NCBI RefSeq assembly: GCF_963675165.1 | Contig: NC_087393.1 | Location: forward strand, 1,451,002 to 1,515,001 | Origin: Halichondria panicea | Lineage: Eukaryota; Porifera; Demospongiae; Suberitida; Halichondriidae | Direction: 5' to 3' | DNA length: 64,000 nucleotides | Shown here: piece after piece, positions 48,167 to 60,700 of the stretch | Numbering within the stretch: the first letter of the stretch is position 1 | Layout: every line of letters begins with the position of its first letter | Notes under the pieces: generated by a model | Databases searched by the model: none | The model's input: the letters and a program-made list of their open reading frames with translations, nothing else | Told to the model about the DNA's origin: nothing | Made by a program: the position numbers and the translations under genes

Positions 48167-48553
48167 TCACTGTGAGGTTTTTGCCGGTCTGCCAGGTGCG
48201 TACACTTGTTTCCTTGGTCTCCCACCAACTTTGCGAGTGCTCTCACTTGAACAAACTGAGCAATTTATATCACTGTGTGCAGACCATGTTGCAATCACTT
48301 TCATTGGGTTGTATTTTCTCCCGTCTCTTGCTTTTTTGAAGGTATGATAAATTATGTTGTTGCATGGGGGACAATATAATTGGGGATGAATTGCTTCCAC
48401 GTCTTCGTTGATGTCTATCCCAAAAACCTCCAAGAGAGCAACTTTTCTGTCCGAGCAGGAACGCCTACAACCTTGAGGGCCTTTCTTGTTCCTGAAAGGA
48501 GATCCGCACACCCGACAGTGATGGGAGAGTGCAACAAGGTGCTCTTCACTCAT
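48167..48553 (-). CDS. RAG1 N-terminal-like zinc-binding protein
   Basis: A 128-residue ORF starting MSEEHLVALSHHCRVCG. Pairs of cysteines in CRVCG, CRRSC, YCPPC and CSVCS, plus His in IHP and WSAH, follow the order seen in the N-terminal zinc-binding region of vertebrate RAG1 (CRICG..., F.ID...DV..IHP, C..C, then W..H....C..C). Family knowledge: this region lies upstream of the catalytic core and also exists as separate 'N-RAG' proteins in some invertebrate mobile elements. No RAG1 core, RAG2 or transposase is next to it. The tail GGRPRKQ...GRPAK is AT-hook-like. An acceptor-like CAG directly before the ATG hints at an upstream non-coding or short coding exon. It lies between PLC and cytohesin. 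Whether it is an active gene or a mobile-element relic is open. Confidence 0.7.
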   Translation of the reverse strand: MSEEHLVALSHHCRVCGSPFRNKKGPQGCRRSCSDRKVALLEVFGIDINEDVEAIHPQLYCPPCNNIIYHTFKKARDGRKYNPMKVIATWSAHSDINCSVCSSESTRKVGGRPRKQVYAPGRPAKTSQ

Positions 48554-48980
48554 TCCTGAATGTATATAGACTCTACTATTGAGTACAAAGTCAATGTACG
48601 TACATATGTACACGTACACGTATGTTTAGTTCTATTTTTCAGGTCAATTTTCCTTCCCAATTTTTGAAAATTGGGACCTATTAATAAAAATAAAAAGTAC
48701 CTTTTAAAATAGTAGCTTTACAGCAAGAACAGGCATGCACTTCCTTTGAAACTTCCAGCTGTCAGTGTCAGATTTAGATGTCAACCGAGCTAGGTCAAAA
48801 CATCTGCAGTTTCCAGGTGCGCATGCGCACACGCAGCCAGAATTAATTGTCAACCTTCAAAATCCCTCCCCCTAGCTTGTGAGGTCACACCCTTATCTTA
48901 ATTTATTGCCTTAGAGATGATGTAATTTCAGACCACAACTTTTATATTATTACTGTACGTAGCTAGAATCTTTTTTTGTG
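48554..48980. promoter_or_regulatory. Divergent gap, RAG1-N-like ORF/cytohesin
   Basis: 427 bp with no exon. A short inverted repeat (CCAATTTTTGAAAATTGG, 48657-48674) and a GTGCGCATGCGCAC palindrome near 48817-48830 are visible; the latter resembles an NRF-1-type site, a common metazoan promoter element. Confidence 0.45.
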
Positions 48981-51900
48981 ATGGCCTCTGAACAGTTGAC
49001 TAGATCAGCAGAAGAAGATAAGCTTCTCAAAGATATCAGAGACGAGAAGGAAAAGTTGTGGTTGGAAATACAGGTAGAGCCAATATTAATAGTATGCCAC
49101 CATGTCTTTAATATTTTATAGCTAATACCATTGACCTAGTTAGATTAGTTAGTGTGACTGGTTGTGTGTGCCATACAGGAGCTAAGACGACAGGTGATTG
49201 ATATCGACAATGAGCTAGCCGCCCTGGATGAGGCAAATGATGAGTAAGTGTATTAAATAGTCATATCTATCTATACCTACTCAATTATCGGCAGTAGCTA
49301 GTTAAACATTGCCACTCTGTCTGTGTAGAGAGATCAGACAAGAGAAAGAGAAGATGAGGATCATCAGAAATGGCAGGAACAAGTTCAACGCAAAACCGAA
49401 AGACGTAAGTATTTAATGTACCTACAGATGTGTAATGATCATCTACGGCCGGCTCAGACCATACACTCACCCCCTATAAGCTATAAGCATGTTCTTGTAC
49501 AATAGCGATTATTCTCACTAAAGTCTAAAACAACATGAATGTGCTCTTGTATAATTGTAGTTGTGAAGACAATAAGAACTGAACAACATTATGTTTGTCT
49601 GTATATACCCCCAGGGCATAAAGTTCCTACAGTCCAACAATGTCCTGGGGGAATCCTCCAAGGAGATTGCCGAGTACCTGATGAAGGGAGAGCTACTCAA
49701 CAAGAGGGCCATTGGAGACTACCTGGGAGAGGGGTGAGTGGTTCTTGTCGTGGTGGAATAAAGTATCATTCAGTATTGTGCACAGTCCATGTATAATGGT
49801 CATAAGATCATTAACTAAAGATGGATTCTGTATGGGATACCATTGTTGTTGTTTTTACTCATTTGACAGTTAGGTACAGTACTACTTGTATAGCATTCTA
49901 TCCTAATTGGTAAGTGTACACATTACAATGTGCCCACAAAAAAACAATTAAGCTCCCAGCCAAAGTCTATCGTAATCAATGTATAGAAGTTACCTGCCAG
50001 GTTTCTTAATGGCACAACTATTCGATTCCATTAATTGGCTCTAGTCTGTGTAATACTATTATGTTCATGTACGTAATTGTGTTTGTTGCTCTCCACTGCA
50101 GGAAGGACTTCAACATTGAGGTGTTAAAGAGTTTTATTGACCAACATGACTTTGTAGGGAAGTCTCTAGTGGAGGCAATCAGGTGAGCTAGAACCAAACT
50201 CCATCTTTTGAACCATTTCAGAAAATAAAGCATATTTGTATCAAGAATGTGTCCACAACTGGTCGGTTGTGGTTGGTACGAGCCACCTCTAGACAAAAAT
50301 AACCACCACTATAGACAAAACTCTTAAGCCTCGTTTACCACAAAATAGTCTAAAAGGCAAAGTGTGTGTTGAATCATAGATTGAAGAGTTAGAGGGATAG
50401 GAAACGGTTTGTATCTCGAGTAACATCCGCGCTACGCTGCGGTTTAATCAAGGCCATCACAACAATATCTATTTCTACACTCAGTGCATAATAAACTACA
50501 AGTAACTGTGCTTAGTCCGTGCAACTCACTTATATTTCAAGGTCTATACCTATTGTAGTAGTCATAACCAGCACGCTTACACGTTATATGTTCCAATAGC
50601 TCTAAAACAGCCTTGGGAACATATAACTTTATTGGAAAGTCTCTTTTTACTGGGTGTGGTCAGACATTAGCAAGTACTACACGTGGCTCATGGACTAGGC
50701 GTGTTATAAATTGCTGAAAGAGATGATGTCTCGAGGAAACACAGCTTTGGGAGTTACCCGGCAAAAATGTGCTTAATAGCCTCGTAACGCGGATATTTTT
50801 CGAGGCTCCACTGCAGATTCAATGTAAAATCATCACGTGCACCACTCCGTTTCCTATCCCTCTAACTCTTCAATCTATGGTTGAATTGAGATTGAGGATT
50901 GAAAATTGTTACCACCTTTTTGAAAAATGGGTACATCCAGGGTGTCATACAGGATTTTGAAGTAGAGGGGGGAATAAGAAAAGTAACTAGAAAATTTTGC
51001 TAAAAAAAGGTACCTGAATGCAAATTTTAGGGGGGGGGGTATCCCCCTTTTCCCCTGTATGACACCCTGACATCATTGCATAGTGTATTGCTAGCAAAAA
51101 CAGTAACAGTACATTTGGTCTATTGATCTAAGCATACAATAGGACTTCGTAAGAGCTACAAACTATTTTAAAGTGGGTTCTCTAGACTCGTTATGATCGT
51201 TCAATGCCCTTGTATGTTCTGTTTTATACCAGAGCCTTTCTGTGGAGCTTCCATCTCCCTGGAGAGGCACAAAAGATCGACAGAATAATGGAACTATTTG
51301 CCAAGCGCTATCTTTCCTGCAACCCAGGGCTTGCTCTTGACAACACAGGTGAGTGAGAGTGGTCAGATAATGGGCAGGGTTTCATACAAGATTTGTTGCT
51401 GGGAGGGGGAAAGGTTTAATTCAGGGGGGTCTGGAGGTCGTTCCCCGGAAAAAAATGTTATCTATTTCGAGGAGAAAAATGACATTTGACTCGAGGTATG
51501 ACTAACTAGGCACTTTAATGCCAGCCTCTGACAAACTTTAGCCTCTTTCTCCATTAAATTAGCCAGCAATAAGTTGTGTCCCGTTAGCTACATGACATTG
51601 TACGATTGTGTTTATTTGCACCTTACATGTAGTTGCATGTCCATTGATTTCTCTACTCCACCTGCAGACACTGCGTATGTCCTCTCCTATGCAATCATCA
51701 TGCTGCATACGAGCATCTACAATCCGAGTGTAAGGGACAAACCCACTCCAGAGCAGTTTGTGAAAATGAACAGAGGTATCAACAATGGGAGCGACCTACC
51801 ACGAGAGTTTCTGGAGGTAAGGGACTTAGGTGTTAATTAATACAGGTTCTGCTGTGTCAGTATGTATATCACCTATTGGCTTGTACGATCAAAACATGTT

Positions 51901-53493
51901 GTGTTTTTGTGAGTTCAAAATTCCTTGTGATTACATGTCATTGTATAAACTAGGTTTGCACCTAAACTTCAAAAGATATGCAACAAACTGTGAAAAAATT
52001 GTAAAAAAAAAAATCTACTCTCTTTGGTTGTTGCACTATAAAAGATTGTGGTTTTGATTTTTGTTGTTACATACATGTACACATGTAACTAGCCTATAAT
52101 ACCCGTTATTGATGGAATAGATAAATTATTGGTTTATACTTTCCTCCCACTTATACCTCTACTCTCTACCCCACACCAGACCCTAGCAATGTGATCTAGA
52201 AGCCCCAGGCACTAGTCATGTACAGAAGTCCGTTTGTGCTAGTTTAAACTCTACTACAATGTTTATAACCATGCACTATAATCATATATGTCTCCCCTCT
52301 CTACACACACACACACAGGACTTGTACGAGCAGGTAAAGAAGGAGGAATTCAAGGTTCCTGATGGTGAGGGTGGTCTGGCAGAGACATTCTTTAACCCCG
52401 AGAGAGAGGGTTGGCTAATGAAGGAGGGGGGCAAGTACAAGTCCAAACACAAACGCTGGTTCATCCTCAAGGAACGCATGCTCTACTACTTCAAGCAGGC
52501 TAATGTATGTACACGTATAATTTAATGATAACACTGTTGATGATGGGGGTGCATTAAATTGTTACGTATGTTGTAGCGACATTATTCGTACATGAAGTTT
52601 CCTTTCAGGCCATGTTTTTCAGACTGTAGCAGGACAATGCATCACTTAATCGTGAAACTCTTTGGAGGTCACTAGATACACGTAAATGTATATTTTAGAC
52701 AGCATCATCATCGAGAAACATAACGTACAACTGTTGTCTAATGAATGACTTTTGTGTCTATTACAGGATGATGATTTGATTGGCAGTATTCCATTAATGG
52801 AGCCCCACCTCAAAGTGAGACTAGTCACTGACCCAAAGTTTCCTCCTCACTGTTTCGAGATTTACTCAGAGGATGGTGTCATCAAAGCGTGGAAGAAAGA
52901 CTCGGATGGGAAACCAGTACCAGGTGTGTAGTGTGGTGTGTGTTGCCGTGTACTGTGTCTCAATGGATGTGAGGGAGTGTAGTATGTGATTGGATGTGGT
53001 GTAGTTCCTTTATAGCTTATTATCATACGTAGCTGCATGTGTACTGTTACAACTGTACGTACATGCATGTATCAATATTATTATCAATCGAGACGAATGT
53101 TGATATACTCTACCATTATAATAATTATTATGGTGACCTAGAAACCCCTCCCCCTCCACACAAACATGCTAGAACAATTATACAGCTAGCTATGAAAGAT
53201 CTCCTTAGAAATGCGTATTTGATTGGGTGTGTGTGCCAGATTTTTGATCGACACTGGTATCAGACATCCCTATATAATAATTATTTATGAATTAATTATA
53301 CCCTCTTTTCAAACACACACGGCTAGGGAACCACGAGTTCTACCGTTTGCAGACTGGTGGTCCAGAGGAAGCTGAGTCGTGGGTGCGGTGTATCGAGGCC
53401 AGTATAGGACAGGACTCTGCCTATGACGCCTTTCAGCAGCGTAAGAGAAGGATCACCTGCGTAACAGGGTTAGAGTTGCCGGGGTTCGACTGA
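48981..53493 (+). CDS. CYTH: Cytohesin, ARF guanine-nucleotide exchange factor
   Basis: Activates ARF GTPases at phosphoinositide-bearing membranes. Ten exons: 48981-49073, 49179-49243, 49329-49404, 49615-49733, 50102-50182, 51233-51348, 51668-51816, 52319-52504, 52767-52923, 53327-53493. Total 1209 bp, 402 residues, the usual cytohesin length. Domain order: N-terminal coiled coil (1-60), Sec7 (~65-250), PH (~265-380) and a short polybasic tail (QQRKRRIT). The catalytic glutamate is in [12 protein letters not shown]. Motif 2 reads [16 protein letters not shown], where cytohesins usually have MLNTSLHNP; the second Asn is kept, the first is His. The PH domain begins [20 protein letters not shown]. 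Intron 5 holds two MITEs. Confidence 0.95.
50375..50879. mobile_element. MITE with perfect 33-bp TIR and 7-bp target duplication
   Basis: CATAGATTGAAGAGTTAGAG... (50375-50407) mirrors 50847-50879 exactly. GTTGAAT flanks both sides (50368-50374 and 50880-50886). No ORF. Internal parts are shared with 22536-22612 and 23216-23330, and in reverse near 57278. Confidence 0.92.
50939..51068. mobile_element. Short MITE with AGGGTGTCATACAGG ends
   Basis: Perfect 15-bp inverted ends around a G-rich 100-bp core. A second member is at 56990-57206, and a decayed left part (GGGTTTCATACAAG) at 51376 onward. Confidence 0.85.
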
Positions 53494-54022
53494 GACTGCG
53501 CGCATGTGCATAATTATAACTGAGATAATAATTATGTTAGTAGGATGTGTACAATAATTAATCACTCATGCACTAATTTTTATCTCATTAATTTTCTGTA
53601 CATTAATTATAACATGGTGTTTAGTTCGTTAATTTTTATCGTTGTAAATAAATAATTATTGTTCATTGATAGTGTCACAATTATAACAACATAGGGAATG
53701 GTATGAAATGATTGATGAGTCAGACATACATTATATGCAAATCAGTTTTGATTTCGTATAAATAGCAATTGTCTGGCATAGCATGAGCATAATTGGTCTG
53801 CCACGCAGCAGTGAGATGAGTAAGATATTATACAGCCATACTGCTTGCTGTCCACATAATAATGTTCAAATCTTGCTACGTGATAGGCTGTTGTGTGTGT
53901 GTGAAGGGGAGGGGGGTACATGTACGTGAAGGAAAGAAAGAGTCAGAGTGACTGCTGATGACCATAATAATACATAATTAAGGTAAAGCGCACGTGTACA
54001 GTGAACCTATCTATGACATCGA
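53494..54022. other. Convergent intergenic gap
   Basis: 3' flanks of cytohesin and the phosphatase. TAAATAAATAAT near 53645 could serve cytohesin as a polyadenylation signal. No exon seen. Confidence 0.5.
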
Positions 54023-56470
54023 CTATAATGACTCATTAACAGTACTACACAACACAGCATGAAAACACGAGACATGAAGACTATTATTATTATAGGGTAA
54101 CTTGGCTGAAGTATAGAGGGTGACCTACTTACACAGAATGTGTGACCACAACACTCATAATGTAAGAAAGTAAGAACACACATACTGTCACATAAACTGT
54201 ATTTGCTGGGACTCACTGGTATGATAGAGAATGAGCAGGTGAGCTGTTTCGAGACGTTAAGCATCCCCCCAGCATTATCAAAATCTCCACAGTAGTTCGG
54301 AGCACTGAAAATAGTCACCAGCTGTATAATGAAAACTCTCTAAAACAATTAATTTATGTACAGTACTTTAGTACTACTGTTTAGTATTCCTAACAAGGCT
54401 GCATGTATGGACTAATCATTTTGAATCGAGTACCTGTACGTATTACAACATGTACACCACTTGTAGTTACTCCATACGCTTTTGGTTGCACTTCACAATC
54501 TGCTCTGTACCCCAAACAGTAGTTACAGACAACTCGGTTTTCTTTAATTTATGACTTACCCAGTATACCCTATAGCTGGTAAATCCGGGGGGGGGGGGCA
54601 AAGTATTCGTGGTTTTCGTAGTTGAACTCAGGAGCATGAATATTAATTTTACCTACAAATGAAACAACCTTGCTACCTTTACCTGCGGTGCAAATAGCAA
54701 CCACGAAAATAAGATTCACGAACTTACTAAAAATTGCTCAACCACGAATATTTCGCCCCCCCCCCCCCCACGAAAATTACCCGCTATACGGTATATACAT
54801 GTAGTGCCAATAATGATTATTTGTACCTGTCTCTTACTGAAGAACTCGTATCCATCCTCCACGACTTGATGGGCCCTGCAGATGAGGCTCAACTTGTTGG
54901 TCTCCATAAACTCTTGAACTATGTCCCTACCAAAGGTGTAGGACACACCTCTGTCACTCTCACCCCAGCCAAGAATGTCCTGTGGGTAGCAATGCGTACT
55001 CTATTAAGTTATGAAAAGTGATTTCTCGTATTGTACCGTAAGTTCAGGAGAAAACTATAATTATTGCTCGAAATTATGTGCTGGGTTATAGTCTCAACAA
55101 TGCTCACACTTTATCGCTATTACTACAGTACATGCAAAATGTTATGTACGTATAACTATAACACACTGTTAACAGATACTGGAATATCAAGTTTTGTTCA
55201 CGTACGTACCTCATCGGGATCGGACCACATGAGATCACATACAAGTCCTTCGCTGAGCCCATCCAGCGGTCTCTCTATCTCCTTCAACTGTGTGGACAAT
55301 ACAACGTGTAAAGGATCAATGACAAAAGTTAAGTGATCTCACTTGGTCTAGCGATTTCAGGTCGGGGGACAGTCCACCATGCATACACAGTATATTGTTC
55401 TCAACCACTGCGGCTACAGTGAATAATGAGGAGAGTTAAATTTAACCACACACAAAATTACGATGGCTTACTCAGAGGTAAGCAGTTGAAGCAATCAGAG
55501 AATGTTTTCCACAACTTTATGCTGTATCTTCTCTTGCACTCATCATAGAAACCATAAATCCTACAGACAAGAAGATTCATTATAGGAACAACACACGCTT
55601 GATAACCATGTGGATATGTCTGATGTTACCTGTTGATGCTGGCAGTCTCGTGATTTCCACGCAGTAGGAACACGTTCTCAGGATACTGAATCTTGTACGC
55701 AAGCAGCAAACACACACTCTCTATAGACATACTCCCCCTGCAATTAACACGTGTTTTATTATGGCTTTTTAAGGAAAATTATGTATCAGTGCTTACAAGA
55801 TGGGTCACTGACAATTAATTTTCTTAGTGAAACTATTTCTCAAGTCATTTTAAAATACGTTACAGCATTGAACCATGTACCTATCAACATAGTCCCCTAA
55901 GAAGAGAAAGTTGGTGTCTGGTGGGTAGCCAGTCTTGTCAAAGATCCTGAGCAGGTCAGCGTATTGTCCGTGAATGTCCCCCACTATAGTAATGGGGGCA
56001 TCTAGCTCCAGGAGAGACGGCTGGGAGAGGAATATTTCTCGAGTCTTACTGCACAACTGATGAATTTGGTTCTCAGGCAATAAAACCTACGTAGAAGAAT
56101 TGCTGTGACTTCAGGTATGTTTTCCTACTCCTACCCTCCACCATGCCAGCCAACCAAGCAATTAACAAGGAGAGGTAGTGGGCGTATGGACGATCGAGGC
56201 TATAAACTGATCAACCATACTCTCTTCATAATAAACTGAGTAAATTATGAACGCATAGTAGAATTTCAATTTTTAGTTTACTCTACGCTATATGTAGCTA
56301 CGACTGAAATTTGAAATAAATCATTGAACCTGTGTTCCTGGGTTATCTTTGAGGGCCAAAAGTTTATTTATCATGAGGTCCACATCCAGGGTGAGCCCTG
56401 GGTCATCACAGTCAGTGTGTGCAGTAGGTCTAGGGCTAGGAGCAACAACAGCGATGCCTTCATCCGCCAT
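54023..56470 (-). CDS. PP1-family serine/threonine protein phosphatase, catalytic
   Basis: Nine exons: 56330-56470, 55881-56086, 55630-55737, 55472-55560, 55343-55413, 55210-55287, 54827-54979, 54217-54321, 54023-54124. Total 1053 bp, 350 residues. Metal and catalytic motifs [29 protein letters not shown] and [15 protein letters not shown] are intact, as is the [14 protein letters not shown] loop. It is closer to PP1 than to PP2A or PP4, but diverges: the N-terminus is ~25 residues longer ([16 protein letters not shown]) and [10 protein letters not shown] replaces the usual GNHECASINR. The last exon is low-complexity and weakly supported; the true C-terminus may differ. A TACCGTATAGCG-type MITE is in the intron before exon 8. 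Confidence 0.88.
54566..54792. mobile_element. MITE, TACCGTATAGCG family, with G/C-run subtermini
   Basis: The left end TACCCTATAGCTGGTAAA and right end ACCCGCTATACGGTA form imperfect TIRs. Inside, a G10 run and a C13 run lie at mirrored positions, with TTCGTGGTT and AACCACGAA words making it nearly palindromic. Confidence 0.75.
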
Positions 56471-57779
56471 TTTATGTGTGTGTCTGTCTCCATGGAAATA
56501 GATCTACATTTTTATGACGATTGGCCGACAATTTTTGTGTATAGTAAAGCATCAAGAAGACACCATTGCATTGCGCAAGTAATGAATCCTGTGAGGGCGA
56601 GTTTTAACTGGCTCAAGTTTACTTGGGCCACTCAACCAGTGCTCTTTCTGTCCTGTGTCCTAGGAGGGCTTGGTGAGGACAGACAAGTTTGTGGGTGTGT
56701 GTTATCTAGAATTATGTAGGTCCATTGTTTGTTGCCTTTGGTCCTGGGTCACAGAAAGGAGAACAGGAGAGATTAAACTGGCCGACTCATTACAAAAGAA
56801 GTAAGTTGAGGGTATCATTTTAAATTGCATGCCTTGTAATGATTATACACTCACTGCGTTAGTATCGTGGTCAGCGTTTAATCATAGAATTGGCAACAGA
56901 TCACATGCTCACATAAGCGGCACATAAAATTCTATTGTTTGTAAGTAGCTAGAGGTACATAACGTTCTTATATACTCTTTTGTACCCAATGTGTCATACA
57001 GGGGTGAGGGGATATCCCCCCTCTGGCTCTAACCCCCCCCCCCCTAGAATGTGCATTCGGGTACTAATTGTATGACTGAGTGTCCAATAGCCGGCAATGT
57101 TACATACTGACAGGGTATTGAATTAAGAGTTGACCTTTTTTTTAGCAAAATGTTCTTAGAAGCGTGTCTTATTCCCCCCTTTCCTTCAATATCCTGTATG
57201 ACACCTTGGTACCAATAATAAGTAGTGTACTGTGTCTTATAATTACGGTAAATGGAAATGCAAATTCAGCAGCAGGCAGCCTCGATTAAACCACAGCAAA
57301 ACGCAGGTGGTTATTTGAGGTGCTTAGGTTGCCAATCCATTTATAATTTTTTAGAAAATGCACTCTATTGTGTGAGTCTAGAGTATCTGTGTACACGTGA
57401 TACATTGCTAGTTTTATACGAAATACTGCAGCATTACACACTAGCTGTTGTTATTATTACCTTCCTTACACACCTACAGAATCAGTCAGACAACCTGCTA
57501 CCGACAGCTAGTACGTATGGGCAATTGCTAGAACTCTTTATCGTCTTCGTATGTGTTAAACTTTTATGCACTAGGCATCATACATTAAATGATCGTGTGA
57601 ACACAATTTCAACATCACCATTATTAATTTAAAAACATGTTGAGATGACAATTATAAAAGTGCATATGCAGCCACAATGGCCAATAAACTTGATGATGTC
57701 ACTGCACGGTACCGGCCAGGTAGTGAACGAAGCCAGCTGTCACATGTGAAGCGTATATATAATTATATATGCTCTTAGA
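56471..57779. other. Intergenic gap with MITE remnants
   Basis: No gene is seen. 56990-57206 is a MITE with TGTCATACAGG...CCTGTATGACACC ends and an ORF-less core. 57278-57300 matches in reverse the CTGCGGTTTAATCGAGG segment of the element at 50375. The first ~150 bp are the phosphatase promoter side. Confidence 0.65.
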
Positions 57780-60700
57780 CTAGCTGAAATGATAGTAATC
57801 CTCTCCCTCTGTTAGTTTCAGAGAAGCCAGGTTTTCCTCGAACTCACCACCAGTTAGATCCTACAGAATATGCTCGAGTCTATCATAGACATTATGATTG
57901 TGTACAAAACTTACCCATTTCACACACAAAATGAAGGGTGGTTTAGCGGCAGTGAAGTGTACAATAGGCACACGGGGTTTGGGTAGTCTCTGGGAAAATT
58001 GTCATTCCTCACATAAAATTAATATGCATTTAAGACAATAATTATTATAATTATACTGCATGCAAATGAAAATATGTACACGTACAGTAATACATGCCAT
58101 GATTAATGATTAATTGGTGGCATGCATATGAACTGTGAACTAATGTACATTGTATAATTATACGAACCTCACTTTTCTCATAAATGTAGACACCTTGAGA
58201 TATCTTCTTTTCATCAACATCACAGAATGCATTAACCTTTGTATTTGTGGAGGAAATTGATCTGATAAAGCAAATTACTATAATACATGTACACAGAAGA
58301 GAGTAAGATCACTTGCCTTGGCCTGGTTTTCAGGACGGAGAGAGCGGTAGAACCTCCTTCCTTGCTTACCAGCATTCCAAATGGTGAAAGACGGCCACTT
58401 TGTCAAGACAGCGCCTTGAATCATCTCCACCCTCAAGTCCCATATTGTCTGTCTGGATAAAAGTTAGACCCTGATAAATTATGCTGTTTTTTCACTCATT
58501 ATTCTGAAAAATATATATTCCCAAAAAACGTGGCATAATAATAAAGATGTAGACATAAACACATAGACATAAACACAGCACACAACTGACACAAGACATA
58601 ATTAATTATAATCATGACTCTCACGGGCTTGAACTATAAGCATTTTTTGTCATGATAACGTCGTTATGCAAAACTTAATGTAATGATCTTTACCAAAAAT
58701 GGACATGTATCCCTTTACACACCTGCGCTTAAAATTATTTATCAGGATCTAATAAAAGTACAGCCATCAATATATACAGTGCATCTCTCCATGATACTAG
58801 TCAGCTAGCTCAACTACAGTGGAACCCGGCCCCCATACAAAAGAAAGGCAAACTAGACATCTCACTGAAAATACAGTGACAGAAAAAATAATTGAGATAA
58901 GAAAGCAGAATTCAATCAGTTAATCACGACGTACAGGGCTTAGAATATGACTAACCTGTTAACATTGAATGATTCGCAATCTTGATGGTAACGATAGACC
59001 AAAAGAGGCCGCTCAATCTTCAACAACTTTCCTCCTTCAGAGAGGTGCTTATAGAAGAATATTAAATCCTCTGGAGTACCCTAAAGAAGAAAATATCGGC
59101 TACGCCATTAAAAGAAATTGCATACATTAACTACATAACTTACCCTTCCTTGCTCCGAGAAAGGCCCCAGTTTGTCAACAAGTTCTCGACTACAGAACCA
59201 GGTTGGTTGTATGAGTGTAGGACCAAACGCAGTAAAAGCCTGCAAGAGTCAGTGGGTGGTGAACAGTGGGTGTGTGTGGTTGGGGAGGGGGTAAATGTCA
59301 CCTGTGTGTGGAGCTGTGTGGGAGAGAGTGTGTTGCACCATCTTGTGTACCTCTCTGTAGAGCCAGCTGGGGTCCTCGTAAAGCAACTGCCAACCAACTG
59401 AGATAAAAAATAGACAGAAATTTGTGCAAGTATGTACGAGTGATTTGTAGCATTCACATATTTTTGAAAGAGACTTACTGTGTCAGTAGGATTGTCTATG
59501 GCTGTTCTGAGCTGGAGCTCAACTCTGTCGGTAGCCATGACATCATCCTCAGAAGTAGCCACACAATGACACACAATAGGTGGGTACCATGGGCACACTC
59601 ACTGCATCAAAGAAGCACAGGTACCTCCCAGAGCTCTGCTTGATAGCTTGATTCCGACCAAACCCAGCTGCAATGAAAACACAAGTCTTTACTTTTGGTG
59701 CTACAATGTCATGCCATGCACGTATGACCATTGAAGTAAAATTGATACTCGTGGAGATTTTATGAACTTACTTCCTGCAGGTTGTCCATGATGTCCACCA
59801 ATAACCATGGCGATGTCGCGTCTCTCAAGCCTCTCTCTCCATGACTCAAGTACGGTCACAGAAGAGTCCTACAAAGGAAATTAGAAGCACCAAGCTTTAG
59901 ATAGGCACTACATGCATTGGTATTGTGTAAGCTGCTTGAGGAACTGATTGGGGCAAGCGAAGCGAGTCCCTTACTTAGTCTTCAACGTTGGTCCGTGGTA
60001 TGTATGTATGTAGTGGACTGGCATGATAATTTGCTTTTATACCAACTTTACGTGAGTCAATACCATTAGATAGAATGTATGTGTATAGCTAGCTAGCTAG
60101 GCAGCTACGATTAAAGAATAAAGATGAATAGCGACAAAGAAATAGCTGAAAAGAGGGGAAGGAGGCTTGCTAGACGCAGAGAAAGATGCAGGGCACAAAG
60201 GAGTTCGAGTGAAGGTAATTTTGTGAAGAAACTGCACAAGCTCTACAGGCACAAATGGATGCCAATAAAGTAACCCAGCAGCTCAATACAGGACACAGAG
60301 GCAGAAAGGTTAGCAAGAAGGAGAGAGAGAGAGCGACAGGCAAGATCCCAAGAAACAGAGGGAAAGTAGGCTTCGATCAGGTAGATGTAGAGAAAGATAT
60401 AGGGAACACAGGAGTGAAGGTAACCAAATCAAAGGGTTCTGCTAGCATAAATTCGTGTAGAAACTCGACAGGCACAAATGGATGCCAATAGAGTAACCCA
60501 GCAACTCAGAGACGCTTAAGGCCAGACAAGCACGCCTACAACAAATGGCTGCTTCCACCCAAACCAGCAGAAAGTGGCCAAATGTTCATTACAGATACTC
60601 CAGAGGCCACACAGGCACGCTTGGAACAACACAGGCAGAGGCATACAGATGTGAATCCAGATATGCCTCTTTTCGAACAATCTGCTGTTCAATCCAAGAT

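Noticed and set aside
48169-48175. CACTGTG (RSS heptamer complement) overlapping the end of the RAG1-N-like ORF
   Set aside because: It falls within the last codons (TCA CAG TGA) and no nonamer-like sequence is found at a 12- or 23-bp spacing on either strand; likely chance.
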